Both the position numbers and the translations under genes were made by a program. This document shows, piece by piece, positions 28,799 to 36,059 of a stretch of 36,059 nucleotides of DNA (position 1 is its first letter; each line of letters begins with the position of its first letter). The stretch is taken from contig JAAUOP010000039.1 of assembly GCA_012034805.1 (NCBI GenBank), positions 1-36,059 of the forward strand. Direction: 5' to 3'. This DNA comes from Synechococcales cyanobacterium CRU_2_2. GTDB taxonomy: Bacteria; Cyanobacteriota; Cyanobacteriia; PCC-9006; JAAUQQ01. The notes below the pieces were generated by a model. The model made no database searches, was not told the origin of the DNA, and saw only the letters and a program-made list of their open reading frames with translations.

Positions 28799-28986
28799 GA
28801 TAGGCGCAGTAAATTTCGGCTTAATACCCCCATAAGAGGTGAATAGGCCGACGCAGTTCAGCCTAAACAATACTTAGACTACAAGAGCCTGATAGTAATA
28901 GTACTTCTATCGTATTTGTTTGGGTTTAAGTTCAGATATTGTCGAGTTAGCTGAGATTATAAATCAATTAATCAATTGATCTGGTT

Positions 28987-29607
28987 ATGGACGTCTGTTT
29001 GTGTCGGAGAGAGTTCAGTGAACATAATGATAAGGTTTACGAACTACGTATACTAAAGAAAGTGATCGATTCTTGTTTAGACAATAGTGTGTCAGCTACA
29101 GAGGAAGGATTGAACTTACTCCTTCATACATGTGATGAGTTGGTTTGGGAGATAGCCACAATAATTTATACTCGAAGTGGACACAAAGTTGAGTTTTCCA
29201 CAATACGTGATGTTATTGATTCTCGGATTAAAATCTTAAAAGTACATGTAGAGGCTGAGAAGGCAGAGACGCTTCAGCAAAGAGAAGAGATAGAGAAGCA
29301 GAGAAAAAATCGCTTGATTCTGTTGTCTAAACAGTTGGAAGTATCTGGCAGAGACAACTGTATGTCCGACCTCTTCCTAACTGTTCAGGATATAGTTGCA
29401 AAACAATTGAGTGTTGATGTAAGTGAGATAACTTTAGATGCCTCTCTTGTCAGTAACTTGGGAGCTGATGAGTTGGATGTTCCTCAGCTTGTAATGTCGC
29501 TTGAAGAAGAATTTTGTATCGAGGTACCAGATTGCAAATCAGAAAATTTGTCGACTGTTGGGGAGTTTTTGGATTACATTCATGAACAACTAGAGCTTCA
29601 ATGCTAG
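28987..29607 (+). CDS. histone-fold-like / coiled-coil / ACP-like protein lacking the carrier serine
   Basis: A 206-residue protein, not recognised as a whole. Residues 20-82 match the helix-loop pattern of archaeal histones: a short helix, loop with NSVSA (compare RVSD), a long central helix of about 27 residues (39-64), SGHKVEF (compare AGRKTI), then a third helix. Residues 84-118 are charged and heptad-like, a probable coiled coil. Residues 128-204 are a clear acyl-carrier-protein domain (ASLVSNLGADELDVPQLVM, SLEEEFCIEVPD), but the Ser of GADSLD that takes phosphopantetheine is E162. It cannot act as a normal carrier. The gene is AT-rich, has no HIP1 site and no ribosome site. An internal ATG (29362) would give the ACP part alone. 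Confidence 0.65.
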   Translation: MDVCLCRREFSEHNDKVYELRILKKVIDSCLDNSVSATEEGLNLLLHTCDELVWEIATIIYTRSGHKVEFSTIRDVIDSRIKILKVHVEAEKAETLQQREEIEKQRKNRLILLSKQLEVSGRDNCMSDLFLTVQDIVAKQLSVDVSEITLDASLVSNLGADELDVPQLVMSLEEEFCIEVPDCKSENLSTVGEFLDYIHEQLELQC

Positions 29608-29935
29608 CGTGTGCGGCAATTGCAGTACAAACAGACTGGCAATTGTATTGTAGTGGAACAAATTGTCTTTTTCGTTGAGCTGTAAAGGTTGTCTGAGTCC
29701 GCTGAACACGATCGTTAAGTTGCAGCTGATGCTGGGGAGTGCAGAAAACAGTCAAACACGGTGTATTAGAAAACGCTCGATCGCATTTTGTCCAACCATT
29801 TCTTTCAGAAGACCCAATATCGTGAAGAGAATGTTTGGACAGTATCTTTCGCGATCAGCACGCCACACGATTATCGCTTCAATCTCAGTTTTGACTTCCT
29901 AGGATTGAAGCAATAATTGACAGCTATATGTACAG
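29608..29935. other. 328-bp convergent spacer, possible gene remnant
   Basis: A 48-codon open stretch at 29770-29916 (plus) without a start reads coding-like (FFQKTQYREENVWTVSFAIS) and may be the end of a decayed gene. GGCAATTG occurs twice near the left end. Nothing else is supported. Confidence 0.3.
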
Positions 29936-32900
29936 CTATTCAGGCTGTTTTTCTGGCAACAGACACTTGTCTGAATCACACCCCGCAGGCCCAGCTTCCA
30001 TCATCGGCCCCGTATCATAGCGCTTCAATGCCGCCAGGAAATCCGCCGTATTCCGCCGCTTCAGCACCGCCGCCATCAGCGATACATACGCTGCCTTGTC
30101 AATGGGCTCGAAGGGCAAACGCGGGAACGTTTGCAAATCGTCGAACCGGGCGAGCAGAGCTGCGGACATGTAGCCCTCATCTTGGGCGATCGCCTCATAC
30201 AACCGCTGGGCCAAGGGTTCAATCTCCGCCTCCCGCAGTTCCACCGTCGCTGAGGTATTGTGCGTGGTGTAATGCCGTTGTACCTGCATATAAAAGTCGA
30301 ACTGGGCCAGCGCCGAAAACTGACTAATATCGACTTGATCCGCTCCAGGCAGATTGGCCCAGCTCACCTCCGTCGGAATTTCCACCAGCCATTCGGTGCA
30401 ACGTGGGTCGAAGGGATCGTCAAGCAAATTGCCGTTTTCATCCTTGTCCGACTGGGACGGCACAATCGTATAGCCGTAGTCAATACAAGCCATCGCCACC
30501 GGGTCATTCTTGCGGAATGTAATCCGGCGCAGGAATCGCTGGGCCTTGGGCGGATGCCAGCCCGAGCTGGCACCAGTAAGCAGACTCTTGGTGCCAGCCG
30601 GTTGCACGGTGGTGCAGCGATTCGGACGGCGGAGGTTGTGGCGATCGCAATACTCCCAAATTGTTGCATGGACAACCTCTCGCCAGCGATTCAGATACTC
30701 CGCCTCCTTTTGCTTAAATTCAAGGCCTTGGAGTGTTTCAGGTCGACCTTCTACCCACCACTCTAGCCACGGCGTGCCAAAGGCATGGACAAAGAAATCA
30801 AACAGACCTGTAAACGAAACGCCCACGATCGGATCCCATTCCCGCGATTGGCGGTAGCGGTCTTCGAGAAACTCATGATTTAACAAGGCTGCCACCGAGA
30901 GGGCTCCGGCCTTGAAGGCGTCTGCCTGGTCTTGCGCATCGTGGGGGTCGAGTTGATTGAGGTGAACCTCCGAAAGATTACAGTGAAAGTTTGTGCCGAT
31001 TATTTCACCGCAGTTGTGGGCAACAAATCCGTTGGCATCGAACCGGGCCGGGCCAGGTACTGTGCAGTCGTAGACCGACTCCATACCGTCAGGCGCAATT
31101 TCCGTGACGGTGACGGCAAAGCGCTCCCGGTTAAAGTTGCGCTGGGAGTTGCTCAGGAGATCGGTGAGTTTTTTCTGCTTGGTCGGATCTTGGAATCCAA
31201 TCAGGCTGGCGAACTCCACCAAGTTGTCATTGGCAATCACTAATTCATGCTGAGCCTTGCAGTTGTACTCGGCGAGGTTGCGATCGGAATCGGGCATCAA
31301 GCGCACTTGAGCGGGGCGGCGATCGCGATAGAGCTTCGAGACAATCCCCAACCGCATCAGCATCCGCTGCACGGCTTGGAGCATCAGCAGATCACTCTGC
31401 GCCAACCGGACAGAAATACCTTTCAACTGGCTGCCCTGGACGCTCCCATCCGCATCAAACAACCCTTGTAGGAAACCACAGTAGAATTCGCAGCTACCCT
31501 GTTCTACTTCCGCCGTAACGGTTTTGTGACTGGGAAAAACGCCGAACTGCTTCGCGATCTGAGCTAAGGCAGAAGAACCGACTTCAAAGTAGCGATTGCG
31601 CTCATGGTAGGTGCCATGGCTGGGTTTTGTCGGTGCGCCGTCTAGTTGATTGACCAAGGCGAGAGCGTGCTCTTTCATCACATCCTGGGTGTCGCCCCAA
31701 TAACGCAACTTGGCTTGGTAGGTGTGGTTTTTGGGATAGTCCACGAGGGAGCCGTCGCCGATCAGACTGCCCAGAAGCCAACCTTCGGCTTCACTTCCGG
31801 CCCCGCCCCAGGGCTGCAAACCTCGGTGGTTGTGGATCAGGACGCGATCGCCCGCCACCAAATCTCCAGCTTCGACCCATTCGCTATATTGCGCTTTCTG
31901 GGTCTGACCAATGACCTTTAGAACACGGTGATTTGCGGTCAGACGCAAGCTTTGGCCTTCTTTTGTCTGGAGTTTGACAACCGGTTTGATGCCGCTGAAG
32001 AAGAATCCATCAGCGGTGGTGCTGAACAGTTCACCGTTGATATAAGTGCTATGCTGCTGGCCGATTAGGCTCTGCACCTGGCGAGGGCCGTCTCCGGTAT
32101 GGATCCAGGTGTCGGCGGTGACGCATGGATTCAGGCCATATCGCTGAAATCGGTGTTCTAATTCACTCTCGGTCATGTCAGGCTGATATTGCTTAAGCCA
32201 TTGCATGGCTTCTTGAATACCCAGCTCCCCATAAATTGCCAAAAATTCAGCTTTGAGATCGGGATGGGTGAGCAAGTCGGCATTGGCGCGGGCGATCGCC
32301 TCTGGTGCATACTGAATCGCGCCCTCTCCCGAATAAAACTGCTTCCGCACCGCTTCGAGAGTCTCCTCAGCCGTGGGCTTGCGATGGAATACGCGGGTAT
32401 GATTCGCCATCCGCAGGGCATCCCGCTCGGGGTCAATGCGCCAGTTACCACTTTCGTCTTGCTGCCAAAGATTTTCCTTGGCACCGGCTGCAATCTCATC
32501 ACGAGAATCAAACTGTCTCATGCCCGCACTCCTGCGGATATTGCCTGCGACAATTGTTACTGCAGCTTCGTCAATTAACAAGCAGCACTCGATCGAATTG
32601 AGCTGCCGACCCTGGGCCTGATTCAAAATCCGCACCACACGTTGATACATATCCGGCAGCTTCACCGGATTGGCCATGCCGCCGAATCCCTTCAGGGTTT
32701 CACCGGCGGGGCGGACATCGCTCATGTCCACGAGAATTTCGACGGTGCCATCAAAGCGATCGCTACTCGACAGCTCCAGCAGCGTTTCGTAGGACTTGAC
32801 CCAACCCTGGCGGCTGTCTCCCACATGGATGGCCACCGCCTGGTTGTCATTCCAAATAACCTCCGTTTCCTCCCGACGCAAGCTCGCAGGCGTCGTGCCC

Positions 32901-33355
32901 ACGGCTCCCTGCACCCGCAGCGAAATCCGATTGCGAATCGGCGGCAGCAGCTCAATGTATTTCGGCTCAAGCATTGCCCCCGTACCACAGCCCATCATGG
33001 CCAAGTCCATCATCAGGGCAAAGGCATGCCAGTCCGTCACATTAGTGGAGGTGCAATTGTAGCCGCCGGAGAAATTCTTTTGCGAATCTATCCAGTCAGT
33101 GCCACCAATCCAGAGCCAGCGGCCTGAGGTGAGAGTCTTGAGTTCCTGTTGCATCCGAATGATCAGGGCTTCTTCTGGGGAGGTCAGCCTGCCGAGTTTG
33201 GCAACCCCGGCCACTGTGCGATCGCACACCTGCTCCCAACTCTCACGCCCCGCCTCAGTTTGCCGACTGTAGGTGCGAAAAAAGACGGGGTTTGCAGCGG
33301 GGGCAGAAGCCGGAAAGTCAGCGATGCGACGGGTGCGAACGATATCTTGAACCAT
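29936..33355 (-). CDS. nrdJ: adenosylcobalamin-dependent (class II) ribonucleotide reductase with intein
   Basis: A 1139-residue precursor that splices to about 768 residues, close to the monomeric Lactobacillus-type RTPR (739). It reduces ribonucleotides using vitamin B12 coenzyme, without oxygen or a second subunit. Redox cysteine C101 (GGYNCTSTN) pairs with C792 (FHCNLSE). C782 in NPCGEI is the thiyl-radical cysteine, with E784 beside it. C1126 and C1131 (CDSDKC) are the C-terminal shuttle pair. Residues 411-781 are an intein (separate entry), so activity depends on splicing. Asn and Pro of NPCGEI end the N-extein. No B12 riboswitch is visible upstream; a weak NrdR-like box lies at 33487-33502. 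Confidence 0.95.
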   Translation of the reverse strand: MVQDIVRTRRIADFPASAPAANPVFFRTYSRQTEAGRESWEQVCDRTVAGVAKLGRLTSPEEALIIRMQQELKTLTSGRWLWIGGTDWIDSQKNFSGGYNCTSTNVTDWHAFALMMDLAMMGCGTGAMLEPKYIELLPPIRNRISLRVQGAVGTTPASLRREETEVIWNDNQAVAIHVGDSRQGWVKSYETLLELSSSDRFDGTVEILVDMSDVRPAGETLKGFGGMANPVKLPDMYQRVVRILNQAQGRQLNSIECCLLIDEAAVTIVAGNIRRSAGMRQFDSRDEIAAGAKENLWQQDESGNWRIDPERDALRMANHTRVFHRKPTAEETLEAVRKQFYSGEGAIQYAPEAIARANADLLTHPDLKAEFLAIYGELGIQEAMQWLKQYQPDMTESELEHRFQRYGLNPCVTADTWIHTGDGPRQVQSLIGQQHSTYINGELFSTTADGFFFSGIKPVVKLQTKEGQSLRLTANHRVLKVIGQTQKAQYSEWVEAGDLVAGDRVLIHNHRGLQPWGGAGSEAEGWLLGSLIGDGSLVDYPKNHTYQAKLRYWGDTQDVMKEHALALVNQLDGAPTKPSHGTYHERNRYFEVGSSALAQIAKQFGVFPSHKTVTAEVEQGSCEFYCGFLQGLFDADGSVQGSQLKGISVRLAQSDLLMLQAVQRMLMRLGIVSKLYRDRRPAQVRLMPDSDRNLAEYNCKAQHELVIANDNLVEFASLIGFQDPTKQKKLTDLLSNSQRNFNRERFAVTVTEIAPDGMESVYDCTVPGPARFDANGFVAHNCGEIIGTNFHCNLSEVHLNQLDPHDAQDQADAFKAGALSVAALLNHEFLEDRYRQSREWDPIVGVSFTGLFDFFVHAFGTPWLEWWVEGRPETLQGLEFKQKEAEYLNRWREVVHATIWEYCDRHNLRRPNRCTTVQPAGTKSLLTGASSGWHPPKAQRFLRRITFRKNDPVAMACIDYGYTIVPSQSDKDENGNLLDDPFDPRCTEWLVEIPTEVSWANLPGADQVDISQFSALAQFDFYMQVQRHYTTHNTSATVELREAEIEPLAQRLYEAIAQDEGYMSAALLARFDDLQTFPRLPFEPIDKAAYVSLMAAVLKRRNTADFLAALKRYDTGPMMEAGPAGCDSDKCLLPEKQPE
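31013..32125 (-). mobile_element. intein with LAGLIDADG homing endonuclease, in nrdJ
   Basis: The 371-residue intein covers residues 411-781 of the precursor. Block A begins with C411 (CVTADTWIHTGDG). Block B is SLRLTANHRVLK with the TxxH pair T473/H476. Block F is VYDCTVPGPARFDANGF and block G is VAHN, with penultimate His and terminal N781, followed by +1 C782. The central part is a DOD endonuclease with two motifs, LLGSLIGDG (527-535) and FLQGLFDADG (628-637). Both keep the catalytic acids (D534, D636), so the endonuclease may be active. No frameshift or stop is present. It is a full-length, apparently mobile intein at a conserved active-site position. Confidence 0.95.
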
Positions 33356-33729
33356 GGGAAAAGTCTGGCTAGAGTCTGACTAAATGGATGGGGGCTTGCT
33401 CGCATTCATTCAACCGATGACGCGTGCAAATATCCACCCAGGACATTCTTATCATACGAGGGAGCGCAAGCTTTATTCTGCGTTCTGCCACATATGTAGT
33501 GCAATTCATTGACACATGACTCTACGGATAGTGGATGACTGGAGAATGGAGCGCCCAGCTCTGGGTTTTCTACAGCGGTTTTCAACCCACTGGTATGGAG
33601 GGGCACAGCTCGCCCGAATGATTGGCATACAATCGGGGCAGGATGGGTGTGGGGTCAGACCGCCGGTAGCTAGATAGTCCATTGTTCAGTCGATCGCGAA
33701 ACAACAGTCCTGGAGCATGGAGGTTCAAG
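33356..33729. other. 374-bp divergent spacer upstream of nrdJ
   Basis: The spacer lies between nrdJ (leftward) and the four-cysteine gene (rightward). GCCACATATGTAGTGC at 33487-33502 matches 10 of 16 positions of the NrdR-box consensus as I remember it; a second box at the usual spacing is not evident. CATACAAT near 33627-33634 could be a -10 for the rightward gene. No gene is supported. Confidence 0.4.
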
Positions 33730-33927
33730 ATGGTGGTGCTTTTAACGCAAGATCAAGTTCTCTCGACTCAGCAAGTCTGTCGGTTTTGCATGTTTGCCAG
33801 CCAAGCAGGCGAGCCTCGCTGGCGCGATGGTTATCTCGCCTGTGGCAGACTGAAACGCCAGTCAACTCAAGCTTCGTCTCAGCAACAGTGCCCCATGGGG
33901 TTTCGGGTGGTTGACATCCCTCGCTAA
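33730..33927 (+). CDS. small four-cysteine protein, putative zinc-binding
   Basis: A 65-residue protein with a strong ribosome site (GGAGGT six bases before ATG 33730), which decides the start against an in-frame ATG at 33682. Cysteines C17, C20, C38 and C54 (VCRFC, ACG, CPMGF) could bind zinc or an iron-sulfur cluster. RFCMFASQAGEPRW and CPMGFRV look conserved-type rather than random. I do not recall a characterised member. It stands between divergent nrdJ and Tic20 on the same strand as Tic20. Confidence 0.65.
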   Translation: MVVLLTQDQVLSTQQVCRFCMFASQAGEPRWRDGYLACGRLKRQSTQASSQQQCPMGFRVVDIPR

Positions 33928-34022
33928 AGAGCCCAGGAGGCCGGGTTCGCGACACAGCCCAGCCACCTAGATCGCCCAGGGAGCTCGAGCCAAGTAACCC
34001 AACCTAGGTGCTGACGGGGTTG

Positions 34023-34088
34023 CCCCTAGCTCGGTGCGTTATCCTAAGGGATATTGATGTAACCCTAGCTCAGTACCCTTAGTTCAGT
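34023..34088. repeat. 13-14 bp repeat, three copies, upstream of the Tic20-like gene
   Basis: CCCCTAGCTCGGT (34023), ACCCTAGCTCAGT (34062) and ACCCTTAGTTCAGT (34075) are related; the last two are adjacent. They lie 18-80 bases before the start codon, where they may overlap the promoter. Confidence 0.6.
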
Positions 34089-34105
34089 AATTTAGGAGAA
34101 TTTCC

Positions 34106-34609
34106 ATGGCGTGGCGCGGCACCAGCTCCCTTTCGGATCGGTTCTTTGCGACCCTTCCCTACTTGCTTCCCTTGATCGACGTGATTGTTTCGGGGTTTGG
34201 CAAGTTTCTGTTTGCCCAGGTTCCAGGGTTGGCGCTCTTGTTTGCACCCCTAGCCCCCCTCATCATGGTTTACAGCGGGGTTCCCTTTGTGGGCCTGCTT
34301 GTGTTCTTTGCGCTATACCTGCTAGTCATTCGCAACGAGAATATCTCCCACTTTATTCGCTTCAACACGATGCAGGCGATCTTGATCGACATTGTGCTGA
34401 TTCTTTGCAACGTCGTGAATGTCTATCTCATTGGTCCAACCCTGGGGCAGATCGGCAGCTCTGCGAACTTTCTCATTGAGGTGCTGTTCAATGTGGTCTT
34501 CCTTGGGACACTGGCGGCGGTGGGCTACAGCGTCGTTCAGGTGGTGCGCGGCGTTTACCCCGACAAGATTCCGAGCCTGTCCGACATTGTTCATATGCAG
34601 ATTCGTTAG
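34106..34609 (+). CDS. Tic20-family membrane protein
   Basis: A 167-residue protein with four predicted TM segments: LPYLLPLIDVIVSGFGKFLF, the region of LIMVYSGVPFVGLLVFFALY, MQAILIDIVLILCNVVNVYL and VVFLGTLAAVGYSVVQVV. The Tic20 hallmark ISHFIRFNTMQA is present. In plants Tic20 is part of the inner-envelope protein import channel; the cyanobacterial homologue's role is not settled. GGAG lies just before the ATG. The stop codon sits in a 14-bp tandem repeat. Confidence 0.9.
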   Translation: MAWRGTSSLSDRFFATLPYLLPLIDVIVSGFGKFLFAQVPGLALLFAPLAPLIMVYSGVPFVGLLVFFALYLLVIRNENISHFIRFNTMQAILIDIVLILCNVVNVYLIGPTLGQIGSSANFLIEVLFNVVFLGTLAAVGYSVVQVVRGVYPDKIPSLSDIVHMQIR

Positions 34610-34637
34610 TGCAGATCCGTGAGGGCGGATTCGTGAG
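34596..34637. repeat. 14-bp tandem repeat over a stop codon, three units
   Basis: TGCAGATTCGTTAG, TGCAGATCCGTGAG and GGCGGATTCGTGAG run head to tail, with part of a fourth. The first unit contains the Tic20 stop codon TAG. Confidence 0.85.
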
Positions 34638-34643
34638 GGCGGT

Positions 34644-35435
34644 CTAAGCTTTGGGCGATTTGCGGCTGATGACGGTGTTTTCTAGGCTGCCAATGCCTTC
34701 GATTTCGATGCGGACGCGATCGCCCACCGTTACCGGCCCCACGCCCTCTGGCGTCCCAGTCAGCACCAGGTCGCCCGGTATCAGAGTCATGATCTGACTG
34801 ATGTAGGAAACCAGGACATCTGGCGGGTAGACCATTTGGTCAATCGACGTCTGCTGGACAGCTGTGGGGTTGTCGTTGAGAAAGGTTTGCAATGTGGCTC
34901 CCGTGGGCAGCTCCCGAACCAGCCAAGGCCCCAAGGGGCAAAAAGAGTCAAACCCCTTGGCCCGAGCCCAAGGCCCCAGGCTTGCCTTCTGGAGATCCCG
35001 CGCCGTGACGTCGTTGGCAATGGTGTAGCCCCAGATTTTGTGGGCGGCCTCTTCGGGGGTGCAGTCGGTGCAGCGATCGCCAATCACCAAGGCCAATTCC
35101 CCCTCATAGTCCACCCGGTGGGACTGGGGTGGGTACAAAATCGGGTCGCCATTGGCCACAATGGCGCTGGGGGGCTTGAGAAACAGCAGCGGCTCCGGGG
35201 GAACCACCGATCCCATCTCGGTCGCATGGGCGACATAGTTCTTGCCAATCGCCACCACCTTGCTGGGTGAACAGGGGGCCAAGAGTCGATAGCGATCGGG
35301 TTCTAGCTCAAGCTCCGTCGGCTGTCCCTGGAGCCAGGGGGGCGCATCCAAAACCTTGACGGTTCGGTTGATCTGGAGAATCCCGTAGTGGATTTTGCCC
35401 TCGGGGGTGCAAACGCGGACATAGCGGGTCGCCAT
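34644..35435 (-). CDS. fumarylacetoacetate hydrolase family protein
   Basis: A 263-residue protein with the FAH fold: IGKNYVAHATEMG, FLKPPSAIVANGDPI, the metal-binding block VDYEGELALVIG (two Glu), IANDVTARDLQ with the Asp ligand region, and LTGTPEGVGPV near the end. Family members hydrolyse or decarboxylate beta-diketo acids such as acylpyruvates or oxaloacetate; the exact substrate cannot be read here. The extra N-terminal 50 residues match the usual small domain of this subgroup. It is convergent with Tic20 and divergent from rpsF. The frame is intact. Confidence 0.9.
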   Translation of the reverse strand: MATRYVRVCTPEGKIHYGILQINRTVKVLDAPPWLQGQPTELELEPDRYRLLAPCSPSKVVAIGKNYVAHATEMGSVVPPEPLLFLKPPSAIVANGDPILYPPQSHRVDYEGELALVIGDRCTDCTPEEAAHKIWGYTIANDVTARDLQKASLGPWARAKGFDSFCPLGPWLVRELPTGATLQTFLNDNPTAVQQTSIDQMVYPPDVLVSYISQIMTLIPGDLVLTGTPEGVGPVTVGDRVRIEIEGIGSLENTVISRKSPKA

Positions 35436-35532
35436 AAAAAGTCTGTGTCAGTCGGCGGAAACTCATCTAGTATTGTAAAGCCTTGCTTCTTGCAGCACGC
35501 AAGAGGCCAGTAGTCCAGAAGGAGAGTGAACC

Positions 35533-35856
35533 ATGAAGGATTTTATTTACGAAACCATGTACATCCTGCGCCCAGACTTGGGTGAGGAAGACGCGGAAAA
35601 GAATATCACCGCCTACCAAACTATTCTGAAGGAAGCAGGTGCAGATATTATTGAGACCCAGCATCGGGGCAAGCGCCGCATGGCCTACCCGATCAACAAG
35701 CGCCGTGAGGGCATCTATATCCAGATGAACTACCGTGCGCCGGGTGCGGCGATCGCCCCCATGGAGCGAGCCATGCGCCTGAGCGAAGATGTGATTCGCT
35801 ATCTCACGGTGAAGCAGGAAGTCCGGGAGGAAGAGCCTGCCGAAGAAGTGGCGTAG
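35533..35856 (+). CDS. rpsF: 30S ribosomal protein S6
   Basis: A 107-residue small-subunit protein. The start [16 protein letters not shown], the [18 protein letters not shown] block and the acidic tail EEEPAEEVA are typical of cyanobacterial S6. AGGAG lies before the ATG. A strong terminator follows 30 bases after the stop, so it appears to be a single-gene transcript; rpsR and ssb are not next to it. Confidence 0.97.
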   Translation: MKDFIYETMYILRPDLGEEDAEKNITAYQTILKEAGADIIETQHRGKRRMAYPINKRREGIYIQMNYRAPGAAIAPMERAMRLSEDVIRYLTVKQEVREEEPAEEVA

Positions 35857-35888
35857 ATTAGGGTTTTCCAGAAAGTCTTCTCGGAAGG

Positions 35889-35923
35889 CGGGGCAGGCTT
35901 TTGAAAAAGCCTGCCCCGTTTTT
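35889..35923 (+). terminator. Rho-independent terminator of rpsF
   Basis: A perfect stem CGGGGCAGGCTTTT/AAAAGCCTGCCCCG with a minimal loop is followed by five T on the plus strand. Confidence 0.95.
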
Positions 35924-35957
35924 GATTCTGTTTCGTTTTGCGCGGGGGTGTGGTGCA

Positions 35958-36059
35958 ATGCAATACAAAGATTTTTGGATTCGGGATTGGGAAGCACGCG
36001 ATCGCATTCTTGTCCGCTCAGCTGACTTGCCCAGGCTGTTGGTGCAGAATATGGCGTTC
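35958..36059 (+). CDS. possible start of a GNAT-type acetyltransferase, cut by window edge
   Basis: ATG 35958 opens MQYKDFWIRDWEARDR, which resembles the N-terminus of a cyanobacterial GNAT family. Further on, other phases (SAQLT; AQAVGAEYGV) look more family-like than the literal frame, so one or two frameshifts are possible. Only about 34 codons are visible. Confidence 0.3.
   Translation, partial: MQYKDFWIRDWEARDRILVRSADLPRLLVQNMAF

Noticed and set aside
29663-29902. 79-codon rightward open frame after the histone-fold/ACP-like gene
   Set aside because: The protein looks random and has no ribosome site; another phase (29770-29916) looks more coding-like but has no start.
33406-33606. 66-codon leftward open frame upstream of nrdJ
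   Set aside because: It lies where nrdJ regulation must be and shows no ribosome site or family-like pattern.

Overview
The window is a piece of a cyanobacterial chromosome of moderately high GC. The evidence is chlB (light-independent protochlorophyllide reductase), a Tic20-family membrane protein, a class II ribonucleotide reductase, cyanobacteria-type small proteins and very many copies of the HIP1 octamer GCGATCGC. I could not assign a genus.

Layout. 1-6305 (all minus strand): an alpha/beta hydrolase with a membrane C-terminal half (cut by the window edge), a transaldolase-family aldolase, a WG-repeat exported protein, a lipoprotein, a TIGR03790-family lipoprotein and a short-chain dehydrogenase. 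6945-9863 (minus): the RNA ligase RtcB with a zinc-ribbon protein directly upstream, then a beta-hydroxyacid dehydrogenase. 10057-11472 (plus): an ExbB/ExbD pair and a possible small membrane protein. 11491-13455: a Uup-like ABC-F ATPase. 13600-13790: a structured terminator-ended segment that may be a small RNA. 13898-20155: a DUF4090-like protein, an MsbA-type ABC transporter, chlB, a small RNase D-like exonuclease and a class 3 lipase. 20399-26482: a phytase-like exported protein, a large zinc metalloprotease, a membrane-anchored nuclease-like protein and a 4-TM protein. 26635-28446: a second ABC exporter. 28450-29935: an AT-rich, HIP1-free island with one unusual gene. 29936-33355: an intein-containing adenosylcobalamin-dependent ribonucleotide reductase. 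33730-36059: a four-cysteine small protein, Tic20, a fumarylacetoacetase-family protein, rpsF with a strong terminator, and a possible acetyltransferase start.

Three things stand out. First, the island gene (28987-29607) reads as a histone-fold-like helical domain, a coiled coil, and an acyl-carrier-protein domain whose phosphopantetheine serine is replaced by glutamate. I know of no described protein with this architecture. Second, the reductase intein sits exactly in front of the thiyl-radical cysteine, so the catalytic cysteine is also the splicing nucleophile. Third, at least seven genes are broken by single-base frameshifts, nearly all repaired by adding one base to a short homopolymer. 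This points to consensus sequence error rather than gene decay, and I annotate these genes at full length.

A further pattern is short tandem duplications of 12-16 bp, different at each locus, lying on or just beside stop codons and in intergenic spacers.
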